Source: Alnus glutinosa
Taxonomy: Eukaryota; Streptophyta; Magnoliopsida; Fagales; Betulaceae
NCBI RefSeq assembly: GCF_958979055.1
Contig: NC_084896.1
Location: 23,057,501-23,121,500, forward strand
Direction: 5' to 3'
Length of the DNA: 64,000 nucleotides
The notes under the pieces are model-generated. The model ran no database searches. It was not told where the DNA came from and saw only the letters and a program-made list of their open reading frames with translations. The translations under genes were made by a program, and so were the position numbers. Shown here in pieces: positions 47,294 to 59,227 of this stretch. Every line of letters begins with the position of its first letter. The first letter of the stretch is position 1.

Positions 47294-48109
47294 TGGCAAT
47301 TAACAGACATTGCCATGCTTTTGTTGCCATTGCCATAGAAACAATCTATGTTCTTTTACATTATCAACATATTATAAGCTGAGACACATTGTTTGGCAGG
47401 ATGATGATCAGCTATAGGAAAGGCTTGGTTGTGACTAGTCTGGTTCTTCTTAAGTGGATACTGTGTTTTGGGTTGGTTTAGTACTGGTGTATGGTAATTG
47501 TGGGGACTATTTGTTTTGTAATGTCCTATTTAGGGAGTAATGTGCACCTGTGTGATTGTGAGGGTACTACCGTACTAGATTTAAGGTAGTATCCTTAATT
47601 TCCTTCTGATGATGATTTGCTTATTATATATATATATATATATTTAACTTTTAGGGTATTAGCCTTGACCCAGTCGACGCTAATGTCATTAAAAAAAAAT
47701 TTAATTTTTTTTTTAGGATATTAGCGTTGACTATGTCGACGCTAATGGCCTATTATAATTTTTATTTTTAAAAAAAATTTAGGCTATTAGGGGTCGACGC
47801 TAATAGCCTATTAACTTTTTTTAAAGAAATTATTTTTAAGGTATCAGCATCCACAAGAGTCGACGCTGATGATAGACTATTAGCGTCGACTACTTATCAG
47901 TGCCGACTTGTGATATATGTGTTACAAGTTTTAGCGTCGGCCACATATAGCATTAGTGTCGACATATGTCGACACTAATAGTGTATAATCAACGTCGACA
48001 CTGATGATGGATTGATGATAATTAGCATCGAGCTTTTAGTGTCGACTTATTAGCGCCAAAAGTTGACGCTAATGAGTAAATTTTTTTTTAAAGTCGACTC
48101 TAAAAAAAA

Positions 48110-48680
48110 GTTAAAGGGTTTTCCCATGGGGTGGTTCGATCACCCCAAGGGCCAAATCCTCTAAAAAAAGCCACCCCCATGGGTCATGGGGATGGTTCAG
48201 CCACCCGTAGACCGGCCGGTCTAGGGGTGATCGAACTACTCCCGTAGCCCTTAGGGGTGGTTCGATCACCCCCAAGGGGCCAAAACCCATAATTTTATTT
48301 TTTCTTTTCTTTTCTGCCATAGGGTTGCCGAACCACCCCGCATGGGGTGGTTCGGCCACCCAACCACCCCCTTGGCCAAAATTGGGGTGGCCAAGGAGCC
48401 ACCCCTGTTTTCTTTTCTTCTTCTTTTTTTTTTCAATTTTTTTTTTTAATTTATTATTTTATTATTTTTAATTAATTTTTAAGATTTTATTTTTATATAG
48501 TGCCACGTGTCAACCTCAGCGGTTGACATGGGTTGGCCATTAATATTTGGACAGAAAATGTAATAGAAATACCAAAGTGATTTTTACCCCTAAACTCAGG
48601 TCTTCCTATGAAATAAATGAAAACTCATGTACTAAATTTAAAAAAGCTTAAAATTCAAGTACCAATAAGGTACTTAACCG
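48110..48680. mobile_element. Partial relative of the 45549-46277 MITE
   Basis: The right arm (about 48500-48680: gtgccacgtgtcaacct, then a diverged stretch to gtacttaacc) and hairpin-rich ggggtggttcgatcacccc interior resemble the 45549-46277 element. The left arm is missing or merged into the neighbouring array. No target duplication is visible. Confidence 0.6.
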
Positions 48681-48694
48681 TAATTATTTTTTTT

Positions 48695-49148
48695 GGATAA
48701 CTTCACAAAAGGATATTGAACTATTAAGCGTTTTGATGAAAGGATATCAAACTATCATTTCTCTCGAACCGGTGTATTAAACTATCAAAAACCCTCAAAT
48801 AAGGGTATTCCGTCAGCTTTGGGCGTTAAATCCTGGCGGAATTCCCAAAATACCTCTCTTCTTTTTTTAGAAAAAAAAAAAAGAGAAAAAAAAATGATAG
48901 GATTTAGGTGTTGGTCAGAATTTAACGGAATTTGCAAAAATACTTATGCTTGAATATTTGAAAAAAATTTTAAAAAATAAATACTAGGGTATTTTGGAAA
49001 TTTTGACATGATTTAATGCCAAAAGCTGACGGAATACTCTTATTTAAGGGTTTTTAATAGTTTAATATCTTAGTTCGAGAGAAATGATAGTTTGGTATCC
49101 TTCGATCAAAACGCGTGATAGTTTAGTATCATTTTGTGAAGTTATCCC
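48695..49148. mobile_element. MULE-type MITE, 454 bp, 9-bp target duplication
   Basis: Ends GGATAACTTCACAAAAGGAT and AGTATCATTTTGTGAAGTTA(TCCC); inverted repeats exceed 100 bp. The target duplication is ATTTTTTTT (48686-48694 and 49149-49157); being T-rich, it is weaker evidence than for the other elements. No coding capacity. Confidence 0.85.
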
Positions 49149-49499
49149 ATTTTTTTTAAAAAAAAAAAACGAAAGATCTGAGTATTTCATTAATCAAAGA
49201 TTATGAGCATAAAGCTCTTACATCATAAAGCATGAAACTCTGCAAAATCATAACCACTTGCTATGAGGTTACATAGTCATAGATACAAACAAAATTCTTA
49301 CAATAAAGTGTTATTTATGATTTTCATCTTCCGCTAACCCATGTACAAAAATAGTTAAAGAGCAGATTATATCTAAGACAACTGTAGCCAAATATCCTAA
49401 AAATTTATTTAAATTGGCCGTGAGAGATAACCCCTTACACCTGACTAAGCTTCATCCCATAGATCGTCTGTGAGGTCAGATCTAAAAAGAAGAAAACTC

Positions 49500-49629
49500 T
49501 TATTCAAAGTAAAAACACAACCAGCAAACAGCAGCAGCGGCCAATAAGGAGATAAACGGCACATCACGGAAGTAGATGGCTGGATGCATAGCGGAGAAGC
49601 CAAAATTGTTGATCTGGTTAGAGAACACC
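49500..49629 (-). other. Possible orphan last exon
   Basis: After a normal acceptor (tttgtag, at 49630-49636) a 130-bp open stretch encodes 42 residues and a TAA stop: it opens CSLNQINNFGFSAMHPAIYF and closes with a hydrophobic run (PFISLLAAAAVCWLCFYFE), like the C-terminal membrane helix of a protein. The family was not recognised and no upstream exon was found on the minus strand before the MITE array at 49729. It is either a gene remnant or chance. Confidence 0.3.
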
Positions 49630-49728
49630 TACAAACAAAAGAAAAACCAAAATGAGAGGGGGAGGGTGGGAGCTCTCAGATCTGTTTTCTAATGGGTGAA
49701 ATCTAATTAGAACGTGTTATTTGAAAAT

Positions 49729-50212
49729 AGAAGGCAAATCCACTTTAGAGATATAGTGCAATGCATTTAGTAAAAAGAATTAGATGCATTGCAATGTTTT
49801 ATTCAAACATTGCAGTCAATTAACACATTCCAATTGATTGCAATAATTGAATAAAAAAAAAATGGTTGCAATGCATCTAAGTCTTTTTACTAAATGTATT
49901 GCACTATATCTGTAAAGTGGACATGCCTTTCCCTTTCTCTTTTTCTTATTCAAACATCGCAATCAATTGGAATGTGTTAATTGATTGCAATGTTTGAATA
50001 AATCTAATTCTTTTTACCAAACGCATTGCACTTTGTCTCTATAGTGGATTTGCCTTTCCCTTTCTTTCTTTTTTTATTCAAACATTGCAATCAATTAACA
50101 TGTGTTAACTGATTGCAATGTTTGAATAAAAAACAAGTGGTTGCAATGCATCTAACTCTTTTTACCAAATGCATTGCACTATATCTCTGAAGTGGCCGGA
50201 TTTGCCTTCCCC
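49729..50212. mobile_element. Array of three or more head-to-head MITE arms
   Basis: The arm contains aaggcaaatccactt, then gatatagtgcaatgcattt, then aaaaagaatta and gatgcattgcaatg. It appears forward at 49729, then inverted, forward and inverted across the block, each junction carrying attcaaacattgcaatcaat and its complement. The outer ends (aaggcaaatcc and ggatttgcctt) form one large inverted repeat. It looks like multiple insertions of one family into itself. Target duplication not fixed. Confidence 0.75.
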
Positions 50213-50962
50213 TTTCAGAAAATTTAGAGATATCCCTAGGTTTAAAGACGATATAACACAAATCCTGATGTTGGTAATTACACCTGGAATATGGGCCTTT
50301 ATTCAGTAAACTAACATATAAGTTCTCCCAAAAATTAGAACAGCTTGTCGGATTAATTTTTTTTTTTCCATCCATTTTCTAAGCGATCGATATGATCGAT
50401 GATTGGGACATGATATATATTTTCAAGAATATAGTTTTCTTCTAATCTTGGTCGAAGAAAATTCTTTTAATCCGATCTATTAAATTAAAATGTCTTCAAA
50501 ATGCTTGAGAAATTTCACATGCAATATTTTTAACAGAGTATGTGAGCAGTAAATACATTTTGAACACGTACACTGTTTTAGAGAAATTTTCTCCAATTGA
50601 GTCACACTCTTTGGTCTGAGTACATGAAAATGTTTACTTGAATGCAAAAATAAAAATAAAAATATGAATACTTATTCATGTGGATGCGGTGCACTCATAT
50701 TATGGCATTTATTAGACTTCAACCATTTCCTTTACCGATTATCAGCATAAAGCTGGACATAGCAAAAGAAGTATGAATTCAAAATCGGATAATTAATTTC
50801 AAGCCATTAATTTTGTTTTCAAGTCATTAATTTCTAGTCATATCCATTTGCATGTGCTTTCCCAAGTCATAAATTTCTTGCCAGCAGATACATTTCTCAA
50901 AACCTGTAATTAATTTGATTTCTTTTTCATTGTTCTTTCTAGAGAGAGTCAGCGAAAAAGAG
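50213..50962. other. Upstream region of the permease gene
   Basis: About 750 bp between the MITE array and the permease start. AT-rich, presumably holding its promoter and 5' leader; an agagagag stretch lies just upstream of the ATG. No specific motif can be assigned with confidence. Confidence 0.4.
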
Positions 50963-51975
50963 ATGCAGGGAAATCTAAGCTTTGCTACAGAATCGGGCGA
51001 CACAACCTCTAAGTTTGATGATGATGGCCGCCCAAAACGAACTGGTAATATATATATATATATATTTATATATCTTTTACTCTTTCTATGAAAACATAAA
51101 CTCTCTAAGAGGAAAGGGTTTGACTTCATTTTCTTTTTGGCATGGTTTTTGAATTTTGAAGGAACCTTGACGACTGCAAGTGCCCATATCATAACAGCAG
51201 TTGTTGGGTCTGGAATACTGTCTCTTGCATGGGCCATTGCTCAGTTGGGTTGGATTGCTGGGGTTTTTACTCTCGTTATCTTCTCCATCATCACTTTGTA
51301 TACTTCTGCTCTACTTGCTAACTGTTATAGGTCTCCTGACCCTATTACTGGGAGAAGAAACTACACTTACATAGAGGCTGTAAAGAGCAACTTAGGTAAG
51401 AAGAAGATGGCATTTTTCTTTTTCCAATTGTTGCTTTTGTTTTTTCGTTTTTCTTTTTTGGATATTCGAGGCTTTGGCCCGATTAGATTCTCAAGATATC
51501 ATGCAAAACGCTCTCTTCACATGAATCGTGTAAAGGTCGGGTTTTCGTATGCTGCCATGATCCCAACAAATTGTTTGCACTCAATAGGATTGATTGGTTG
51601 AACTTTAGACCTGATTCTTTACGAGGCATCGGGACCAAATGACTTGCTACTTGAGCCAATCCTGTGGATGTTTTTTCTAGTTGATGCTGAGCCGAAGCAT
51701 GTCTTTTGGCTGGAAGATCAGAACCTATTAGTTGATACTAAATCATTTGCTTATGAGGGAGATCTTCAGATGTAGATGCCTTTATGTTCGAGTGGTAAGT
51801 TATTTAAACTTGGTGCCTAATAAAATATTAGGTCTAAGATTTAACCCTTTTTGAATGCAAATAATTTATTGGAGCCATATTCGCAGCTTTACTTGATTTG
51901 TGTGGAGAGAGCGCTTTGCATGATATTTTGAGATCTAGTCCGATCCAATCCGGACTAAACCCTAGATACCCGGGT

Positions 51976-52013
<38 letters not shown>

Positions 52014-54662
52014 ACAGGTTCGAGGTAGGAAACTCATATACTCTCTCTTAACTCGATCTGATCTCTCTCTCCACAGGAGGACTTAAATACAAGCTTTGTG
52101 GTGTAGCTCAATATACGAATCTTGTAGGGCTGACAATTGGTTACACCATCACTTCCGCTATTAGCATGGCGTAAGCAATCCAAAATCTCGTTTTTTTTTT
52201 TTTATTTTTTTATTTTTTTATTTTTATTTTTTTTATTTTGCGTGCTTGTAGTGCAATTTATTCAATTAAAGGTTCCCAAGTGATTTATTTCTTATGCTAA
52301 TTGCTAATTAAAATCGTTTACAAATAGTTGTTCGAAGTGTAGAGAATTTAAGCAAGTGATTGTTAGAGACTATTTATAAAACTCACATGATCGAGTAAGT
52401 GATTAGATAATCTAATTTTTATTGGGTCAAATAAGACCTATAACTGGTCTCTCACAATCTTTTGTCCGAATATTCTATATTTCGAACATAAATAATTGTA
52501 GACAATTCTAATCCGATTTGATGATCGAGTATGACCTCATTTCGTGTATGCATGTGCTCTTGAATAATTATGTGTGTAGAGTTCGGTCGAGTTAGATTTA
52601 ACATATATAATCTTCTATTTAAGTCTCAACACTACCCGCCCGAGCTCACGCACGAACACGAATCGTCACGTTTAAATGCGTGTAGCATATATGCTTTATT
52701 GAGTGGTGGTTTTGTTTTTGTTAACCAGGGCCATCAAAAGATCGCACTGCTTTCATAAAAGTGGGCATGAAGTGGGGTGTCACACCTCAAACAATCCCTA
52801 CATGATCCTCTTTGGAATCGTACAGATTATTCTGAGCCAAATACCAAAATTTCACGACCTCGCAGTGCTCTCCTACATCGCGGCAATCATGTCGTTCTCC
52901 TACGCTTTCATAGGCATTGGTCTTTCCGCAGCAAGAATAGCAGGTCAGCAACTACGTAAATCGGTAATAGTAATTGATGTGTTTTTTTACGACTGTGAAT
53001 ATTTGTGGTGCTCCATTCTTGAAAAAAGGTCAAAAGTAAAAATCCCAGAAAGAAACCAGTTGGTTCAATAAACGGGGCAAAATTACTGAATTCCCAAGGT
53101 TTGAAAAGCTTTAATTGGGACGTTTCGTTTTCAATGGATGGTCCAGAATTTTTCACGTCATCAATGCTGATTAAAAATTAAAACATTTTCTCTCTTTTCA
53201 GCCGTTAATCCTACTTGGCTACCTCCATCATGACTAGTGTACACCACAGTCTTCGCCACACCATTGGCTACTATCAATAAGATTCTCTCAATTTGATAGT
53301 TATTTTATGGTTATTATTTAAAATTAATGCATTTTATGATATATTTAAAGTTAATATTAACATGTTTTTTTAAAAAATTAATAATGTAAAATTATATACA
53401 CAGTTAGATGCACAAATTTTAATAATGACAATGAAATATATCAATTTTTCATTTGAAATAGAGATCCCATTCCCAATCTACCACTAGCACCGCAAGCTGT
53501 CTCTCTTTTTTCTCTCGTTAATTAAGGGGATGGCTTCACAACCCTCAAAAATCAGGTTGGGGTGGCTAAGACGTATCACCCCTCCATAAACCCAAAGATG
53601 TGACCAAACCGCAGTCAAAGGGAGTGATTAGGCCATTTCTAACATGAGAAATGATAGACATGGGACGGTTGAACCGTCCCGTGTCCGTCATTTAATAATT
53701 AAAAAATATTTTTTAATAAAAAAAATGAAAAAAATGCATAAAAAATAAATTTTAAAAAAATATATATTATATTTTTTAATTATTAAATAACAGATTGTAG
53801 ACGGTCAAACATTCCCTATCTATCATTTCTCCTTCCAACACAGCCTTTGCTGGTGGATGATCCACTCTCAAAAAACGATTCGACCACTCTTTTGGATGTT
53901 TAGGGGGTGGCCGAACAAAATATAATTCGGCATAGGCTAGTAATAGCAATGAGCCGATGAGAGTGGCAAGGACAAAAGAGTTACGATGGTTATGAAAGAG
54001 GTAGGGCTTGGCAGCTGGAAAGAGAAACACTTCGGGCTTGTTCGGTAAAAGCAATAAATTTTTTTCTCCCACTCTTCACTTATCCCAAAAACAATTAACT
54101 TCAAAACATTCTAACTTTATATTACATTAATAATTTTTTTTTATTATTTAAATAAATAAAAATTCACAACAATACAAAACTTTTTTACTTTTCTATACAA
54201 ATTCTTGTTACTTTATATCACATCTATCACTTCCAACTCCCAATACCACTTCTCCTCCCCCTTACCAAACAAGGCCTTTAGCTTCTAATTTGCATTGATG
54301 ACGTGAAATATTTTGGGCTATTTATTTAAAATGAACGGTAACAAATTACAATTCAAGTTATTGCACCCTATGTATATAATATCCTGAGTATTGCATAGAA
54401 TCTAGAACCAACTGGGTTTGGCTCCATCAAAACTAGTCTATAGTATGATTGAAATCCAAAATATAGCTTACCATGATCCCTACAATCATGATCTAACCTG
54501 AGTTTTGGCTCAAAACTTGACGGTGGAAAGGATCATAACGAGTTTTTGGGTGAAGCCTAGGCAATAAAATCTAGTGTAGTCATTTTTCCACCCCAGAAGT
54601 TTTAGAGCATGTTTGGCAACCATCTCGATCTAATCTCTCCCTCTTCTTCTTCTTCTTCTTCT

Positions 54663-54693
<31 letters not shown>

Positions 54694-57600
54694 CAAAAAA
54701 GTGAAGTCCAAAACATTCTAGTTTTTTACTTTTTTTTTTTATTCACTTTTTATATCACATTAATAATTTTTATTACTATTTAAATAAAAAAAAAAACCCA
54801 CTACCAAACAAAATCTGTGCAATTTCAGCAAAAAAAAATGAGATGTAACTTACATTTAAGCCCTTATAAGTGCAATATTTTTAGCAGTTTACAGGTTCAA
54901 AAGCCAATTAAAGAGATTCCTTTTTCATTTTTGTCTTGATCTGATTATTTTTTGGCTTATAAATATCCGTATTGCTTATTTTGAGCAACCTCCGTCAATA
55001 ATCAATAATAGTTAAAGCAACTATTGAAAAGTACAACTCTCTATTTTAGATATTACTTTTTTTATAATCTATTCAACAGATTCTTTATTTTACTCTAGCT
55101 CTACTTGAGCTTAAATATTATTTTTCATTCTTTTTATTATTATTATTATTATTATATTTTTGCAAGCACTCCATGAAAGAGAAAATATTGAATTTTCACA
55201 CATTTTTTGATCTACACTGTATGAGTGTTGCACCAATTCAATATTCTAGTAAAGCAACCAAAAACAAAGGAATTGATCATGTAAAAACAATAAAAAAAAA
55301 CATTGAAACAACAATGCAAAAAGAAAAACAAATCAGCTAAAAACAACGGTATATAATTACACGTAGCCCTGGCAATGAAAAGAGGGAGAACGAGTGCGAT
55401 GCATGTGAATATCATATTGTTTTAGTTAATATTTTCATAATATTTTATTATTTATAGAATGACTGTATTTTATAACGGAAAATAGCCAATTTGCCTCATC
55501 TACTGTATTAAAAAAAAAAAAAAAATTGATAATAATTAAATTTAATTATTTTAGAGTATTTGACTAGCCTGCCGAAGATGCTCGATACTAACTGCATTCT
55601 ATTTTTATTTTGCAGAAGGGAAAACAGGGAAAACAAGCATTGCAGGAATGACAGCAGGAGTGGGCGAATCAAGTTCACAGAAGGCGTGGAACAGCTTACA
55701 GGCCATTGGAAACATTGCCTTGGCCTATTCTTATTCTAACGTCCTCATTGAGATACAGGCAAGTCAATCTCTACTGCCTTTTAATTTATTTATTTTTTCA
55801 AAAAAAAATATTTATTTTTATTTTTATTTTTAATTAATGAAGAATTCATTAAAACAAAACTGAATATACATGTGACATGGGAGGGCAGCAATGTAAGCCT
55901 CTATGACAACACTATGGGCCTATGGCTGCACGTACACTAGCAATCAAGCCAAATAATCCGATCTATAACAATTAATTTATAGCTGGTCTTTAAACACATT
56001 ATTAAACATACTATTCGGACTAGAATCCCGTGTAATAGAGCTGCTCAATAAATATAGAGTAGTGATTCACTACCACCTAAATATACAACTTTTCACCACC
56101 TTGTCTATGTGGCAAGGTGGTCCCCCACTTTAATTTATTTTTAAAAAATAAAAAAACTCAAAAAGTAGTGGGGGACCACCTTGCCACATAGGTAAGGTGG
56201 TGAAAAATTGTATATTTAGGTGGCATTGAATCATTATTCATAAATATATACGGCAGTAAACTATGAGTAATTACCTTTTGTCTCCATAAACTACAACACA
56301 TTTTCAACATGTCCCAATGACCCAACACTCTTGACACTTAGGTACCTTAAAAAAAAAAAAAAAAAAAAAAACCCTAGAGGGTCCAACCCTCATGATAGGG
56401 GTGGTCCGACCAACCCCAAAAGCCAATAGACCACCTCCATATATTTTTTTTAGCTTTATCATTATTACTTTTGTTATTGATGTTGTTGCTATTGTCCTAC
56501 TATTGTTTAGAGTACTACGACTTTTAAAATAAATTTGTCCTTCATAAACTAACATGGCTGTTCATAATTAAACAAAAGAAATATGACTTGTCAAATTAAT
56601 TAATGAATGGTTAACGTTTTTAATGATTAATCAATTATGAACAGACATGTACATCAATTTGTAATGAAACCATAGAAAAGGCTGCAGTAATACCCTAAAC
56701 ATTTTCCAATATTATTGTTAATTTGTACGTTAGGTTGTATTTCCATATGGATAAATCAAAGAGAAATAACTCCTGCACAACAGTCATGCACATGTTGTGC
56801 AGGAGTATAGACACATGGAATAGGACCCATAAAGTGAGTCCCATCACATGGATCGCATCCCATATGTCTACAGTTCTGCACAACTGTTGTGCAAAAATCA
56901 CTACTATCACTATATCGAAATGATGTGGACTGAAGTTTCCTAAGCTGCAGGATACACTAAAATCAAGCCCACCAGAGACCCTAGTGATGAAGAAAGCAAC
57001 CACCGTTGCAGTCTCAATAACCTCCATCTTTTACATGCTGTGTGGAGTTCTTGGGTATGCAGCTTTTGGGAACAATGCTCCTGGCAATTTTTTAACAGGG
57101 TTCGGTTTTTATGAGCCTTACTGGCTTATAGACATCGCTAACATTTGCATTGTTGTCCATCTTGTGGGAGCTTACCAGGTAATTCTCAAAAAGGATATAT
57201 CTTTGGATTCTTCTTCTTCTTCTTCTTCTTATCAGAAAGAAAAGGGAAAATTAAATGCTCTTAAGGTGTGTTATAGAGTCGTTTTTCTTTAAAAAGTTAT
57301 TTGCCCTCACCAATTTTCATCAATTGGTATGCACAGGTAATAGAAGAAACTTCTTTAGATATACAATAGCCCAAAAATCATTTGTATTTTGGTTGCTTTT
57401 TGCACAAAATGAAACCAAACCAGATTATCCTAAGAGTTTCTATTCTAGTAAGAGAGAGAAACGCGAATTTTAAAACTTTAGAAGGTTTTGAGAGAGATAG
57501 AAAAAGATTAGTTTTTTTTTGTATCTTAAACTGGTATGGAATGGACTATTTATAGTGTCCACTTAACGGTTTTAATGTATGTTTACTAACTGACATGTAA

Positions 57601-58904
57601 TTTGCAATTAAAAGTAAATAATTGTTAATTTAACAGTCATTAAAATCTGATCATTAGATATTAACATATAGTCTTGACCTTTAGATTAAATTTACAATTA
57701 ACGGTTATTTAATTATAATAATTAGATTCGTAATTGTTAGTAATGATTACTAAATTCTAACCGTTAGATTAAACTTAATTTATACTAACGGTCAAGTGAA
57801 TCCAACTGTTGGGTCACTAGATTGTATGATTATAAAGTCCACAAATTTACGGTTATAATATGATCGCTCCAAACTCTTATGCTTCATGCTAAGTGCCAAA
57901 TGCGCCATCAAGGTGTCGCTAGTGCCCTACAAAACGCTGCCACAAACGCACGAATTGGGCCTGCAAGTGCGATAATATTTCGAGTCTTCAACAGTATTTT
58001 GGGCTTAATTGGAGCCCCTTGCATTCGGGCCATTGACTGCATATTTCCCAGTAGAGATAGGCTTGTTATTATTATTTTTTTTTTTTTTGCATGCATTAAA
58101 GGCATCATCATTAAGCTCAATCACTACTATCCTTTCAAATCTGTTTTTTAATGTATCTTTATAGCAACTTTTGTGAAACCTTGTTTGATATGAGTATGAT
58201 TATCTATGCCGTTAGATGCATGGCATTGACCCTTCTTACTATTACGGTATGAGAATAAATTACTATAATTTGAGCCTAGAAAGAAGTCTCACATGGAGAA
58301 CAAAAAAAGAAAAAAGAAAAAGAAATTAAAACGTGCATTTATAAAGCTCAACTCACACCAAACTAAAGAGAAAATACGCATTTCGAGTCTATATACCCCA
58401 AGTATTGCTTGGTTTTAAATTATTATTATTATTATTTTTATATATATGTATATAGATATTAATTTCGAAAACTGTTTTAGCACTAAATTCTGATTATGCA
58501 TGTGTTCGTAGGTGTTCTGCCAGCCAATATACCAGCTTGTTGAAGAATGGTTGAGTAGGCGGGGGGCAGGAAGTGATTTGGTAGCAAAAGAACATCCCAT
58601 TGTGCTCCGGTTGATCTGGAGAACAGGTTATGTGATAATTACGTGTGTGATCGCGATGATATTTCCAGTCTTCAACAGTGTTTTGGGCTTGATTGGAGCC
58701 CTTTCATTCTGGCCATTGACCGTATATTTCCCAGTTGAGATGTACATTTCACAGGCTCACATTCGCAAGTTTTCTCCTACCTGGATTTGGCTAAACATAT
58801 TGACTTGGGCTTGCTTGATTATAGCATTGGCTGCTGCTGCTGCTTGCGTTCAAGGCATCATCGTTGAGCTCAATCACTACCAGCCTTTCAACTCTTTTTC
58901 TTGA
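50963..58904 (+). CDS. AAP: AAP-type amino acid permease, seven exons
   Basis: A proton-coupled amino acid transporter of the plant AAP subfamily (AAAP/ATF superfamily), expected in the plasma membrane. Exons: 50963-51044, 51162-51395, 52077-52170, 52729-52943, 55616-55758, 56951-57178, 58512-58904. Joined they give 462 residues in one uninterrupted frame. The N-terminus is cytoplasmic (MQGNLSFATESGDTTSKFDD). The hallmark GTLTTASAHIITAVVGSGIL opens the first helix. LSLAWAIAQLGWIAG, YRSPDPITGRRNYTYIEAV, FGIVQIILSQIPKFHDL, KAWNSLQAIGNIALAYSYS, LIEIQDTLKSSPPE and FGNNAPGNFLTGFGFYEPYW are all typical of AAPs. The end LNHYQPFNSFS stop also fits. Intron 5 starts with GC (55759-55760) rather than GT. 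The loop after KEHPI is about 14 residues shorter than in AAP2-like members. The start is chosen because it is the first ATG and has family-like length. Introns hold MITEs. Confidence 0.92.
51967..52012. repeat. Poly-A tract in permease intron 2
   Basis: More than 30 consecutive A residues within intron 2. The sequence just before it (about 51890-51975) contains gatccaatccggactaaacc, possibly the tail of an inserted retroelement. Confidence 0.6.
53645..53831. mobile_element. MITE in permease intron 4
   Basis: Inverted arms gagaaatgatagacatggga and tccctatctatcatttctc extend inwards through attaaaaaat / attttttaattat. Flanks TTCTAACA and TTCCAACA give an 8-bp target duplication with one mismatch when one base is assigned to the element ends. 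Confidence 0.65.
54030..54285. mobile_element. MITE in permease intron 4, same family as 30129-30412
   Basis: Ends gggcttgttcggtaa and ttaccaaacaaggcc are inverted. The interior shares ctttatatcacat and cacaacaat words with 30129-30412. A further partial relative lies at about 54610-54810 (gtttggcaacc to actaccaaac). Target duplications were not resolved. Confidence 0.6.
56057..56239. mobile_element. MITE, 183 bp, 9-bp target duplication, permease intron 5
   Basis: A near-perfect hairpin whose ends are GAGTAGTGATTC and GAATCATTATTC, flanked by ATAAATATA (56048-56056 and 56240-56248). Arms include caccaccttgtctatgtggc and its complement. The 9-bp duplication suggests the Mutator-like superfamily. 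Confidence 0.88.
56270..56480. mobile_element. Partial TE with GGGTGGTCCGACC hairpin, permease intron 5
   Basis: The stretch contains taattaccttttgtctcc, a poly-A run (56348-56370) and a ggggtggtccgaccaacccc core like that of the 48110-48680 element. Only one arm is recognisable. Confidence 0.45.
57950..58240 (+). pseudogene. Decayed duplicate of the permease last exon, inside intron 6
   Basis: Bases 57960-58055 match the coding part of the true last exon: the copy encodes FNSILGLIGA where the gene has FNSVLGLIGA. Farther on, CIKGIIIKLNHYYPFKSVF and a stop parallel CVQGIIVELNHYQPFNSFS. Similarity continues past the stop into the 3' flank (aacttttgtgaaacc, then gccgttagatgcatggc). About 100 bp of coding sequence between these blocks is missing and replaced by a T-rich run, and frames shift. 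It lies in intron 6, on the same strand, about 550 bp before the true exon. Confidence 0.88.
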
Positions 58905-59227
58905 TGTATATTTGGATTAACAACTTTTTGTGAAACCTTTGTTTGGTATAATTATCTTTGCCGTTTTTGAATGCTTTAGATGCATGCCATCGACTGTAGA
59001 ATCAAAAGCAATATCAAATCAAACACAAACAGAATTTAAATAAAACAACCAGACCAAATAATCTAGATAATAAATAGGGTGCAAGACACTTTCATTATAA
59101 TGATTTGAAAAGTTCTTTACCAATGTAGGACTTACACAGGAAAAGAATAAACAAGAGTAAAGAGATTAAGCCAAGGATATATGTAATTGGAGTTCTAAGA
59201 AGCTGGTGTATGTGAAACCACTGTCCT
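58905..59227. other. Convergent intergenic gap
   Basis: 323 bp between the permease stop and the stop codon of the minus-strand gene, holding both 3' untranslated regions. No other feature seen. Confidence 0.6.

Larger units (their letters stand above)
44490..48085. mobile_element. Candidate gene-fragment-carrying DNA transposon (CACTA-like subterminal arrays)
   Basis: Both sides carry arrays of a short palindromic word in both orientations: TTAGCGTCGAC and GTCGACGCTAAT. The left array is about 44500-44925 and the right about 47655-48075. Such dense subterminal repeats are typical of plant CACTA (En/Spm) elements. Between them lie two host-gene fragments (46663-46960 and 47237-47293) and a nested MULE-MITE (45549-46277). 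No CACTA terminal motif, 3-bp target duplication or transposase could be found, so the outer ends and class remain uncertain. A 62-residue frame at 45319-45507 has no recognised relative. Confidence 0.6.

Noticed and set aside
51137..51601. 154-residue open frame starting at an ATG upstream of permease exon 2
   Set aside because: Only the part from 51162 to 51395 is the exon; the rest is intron read-through with a clear GT donor at 51396.
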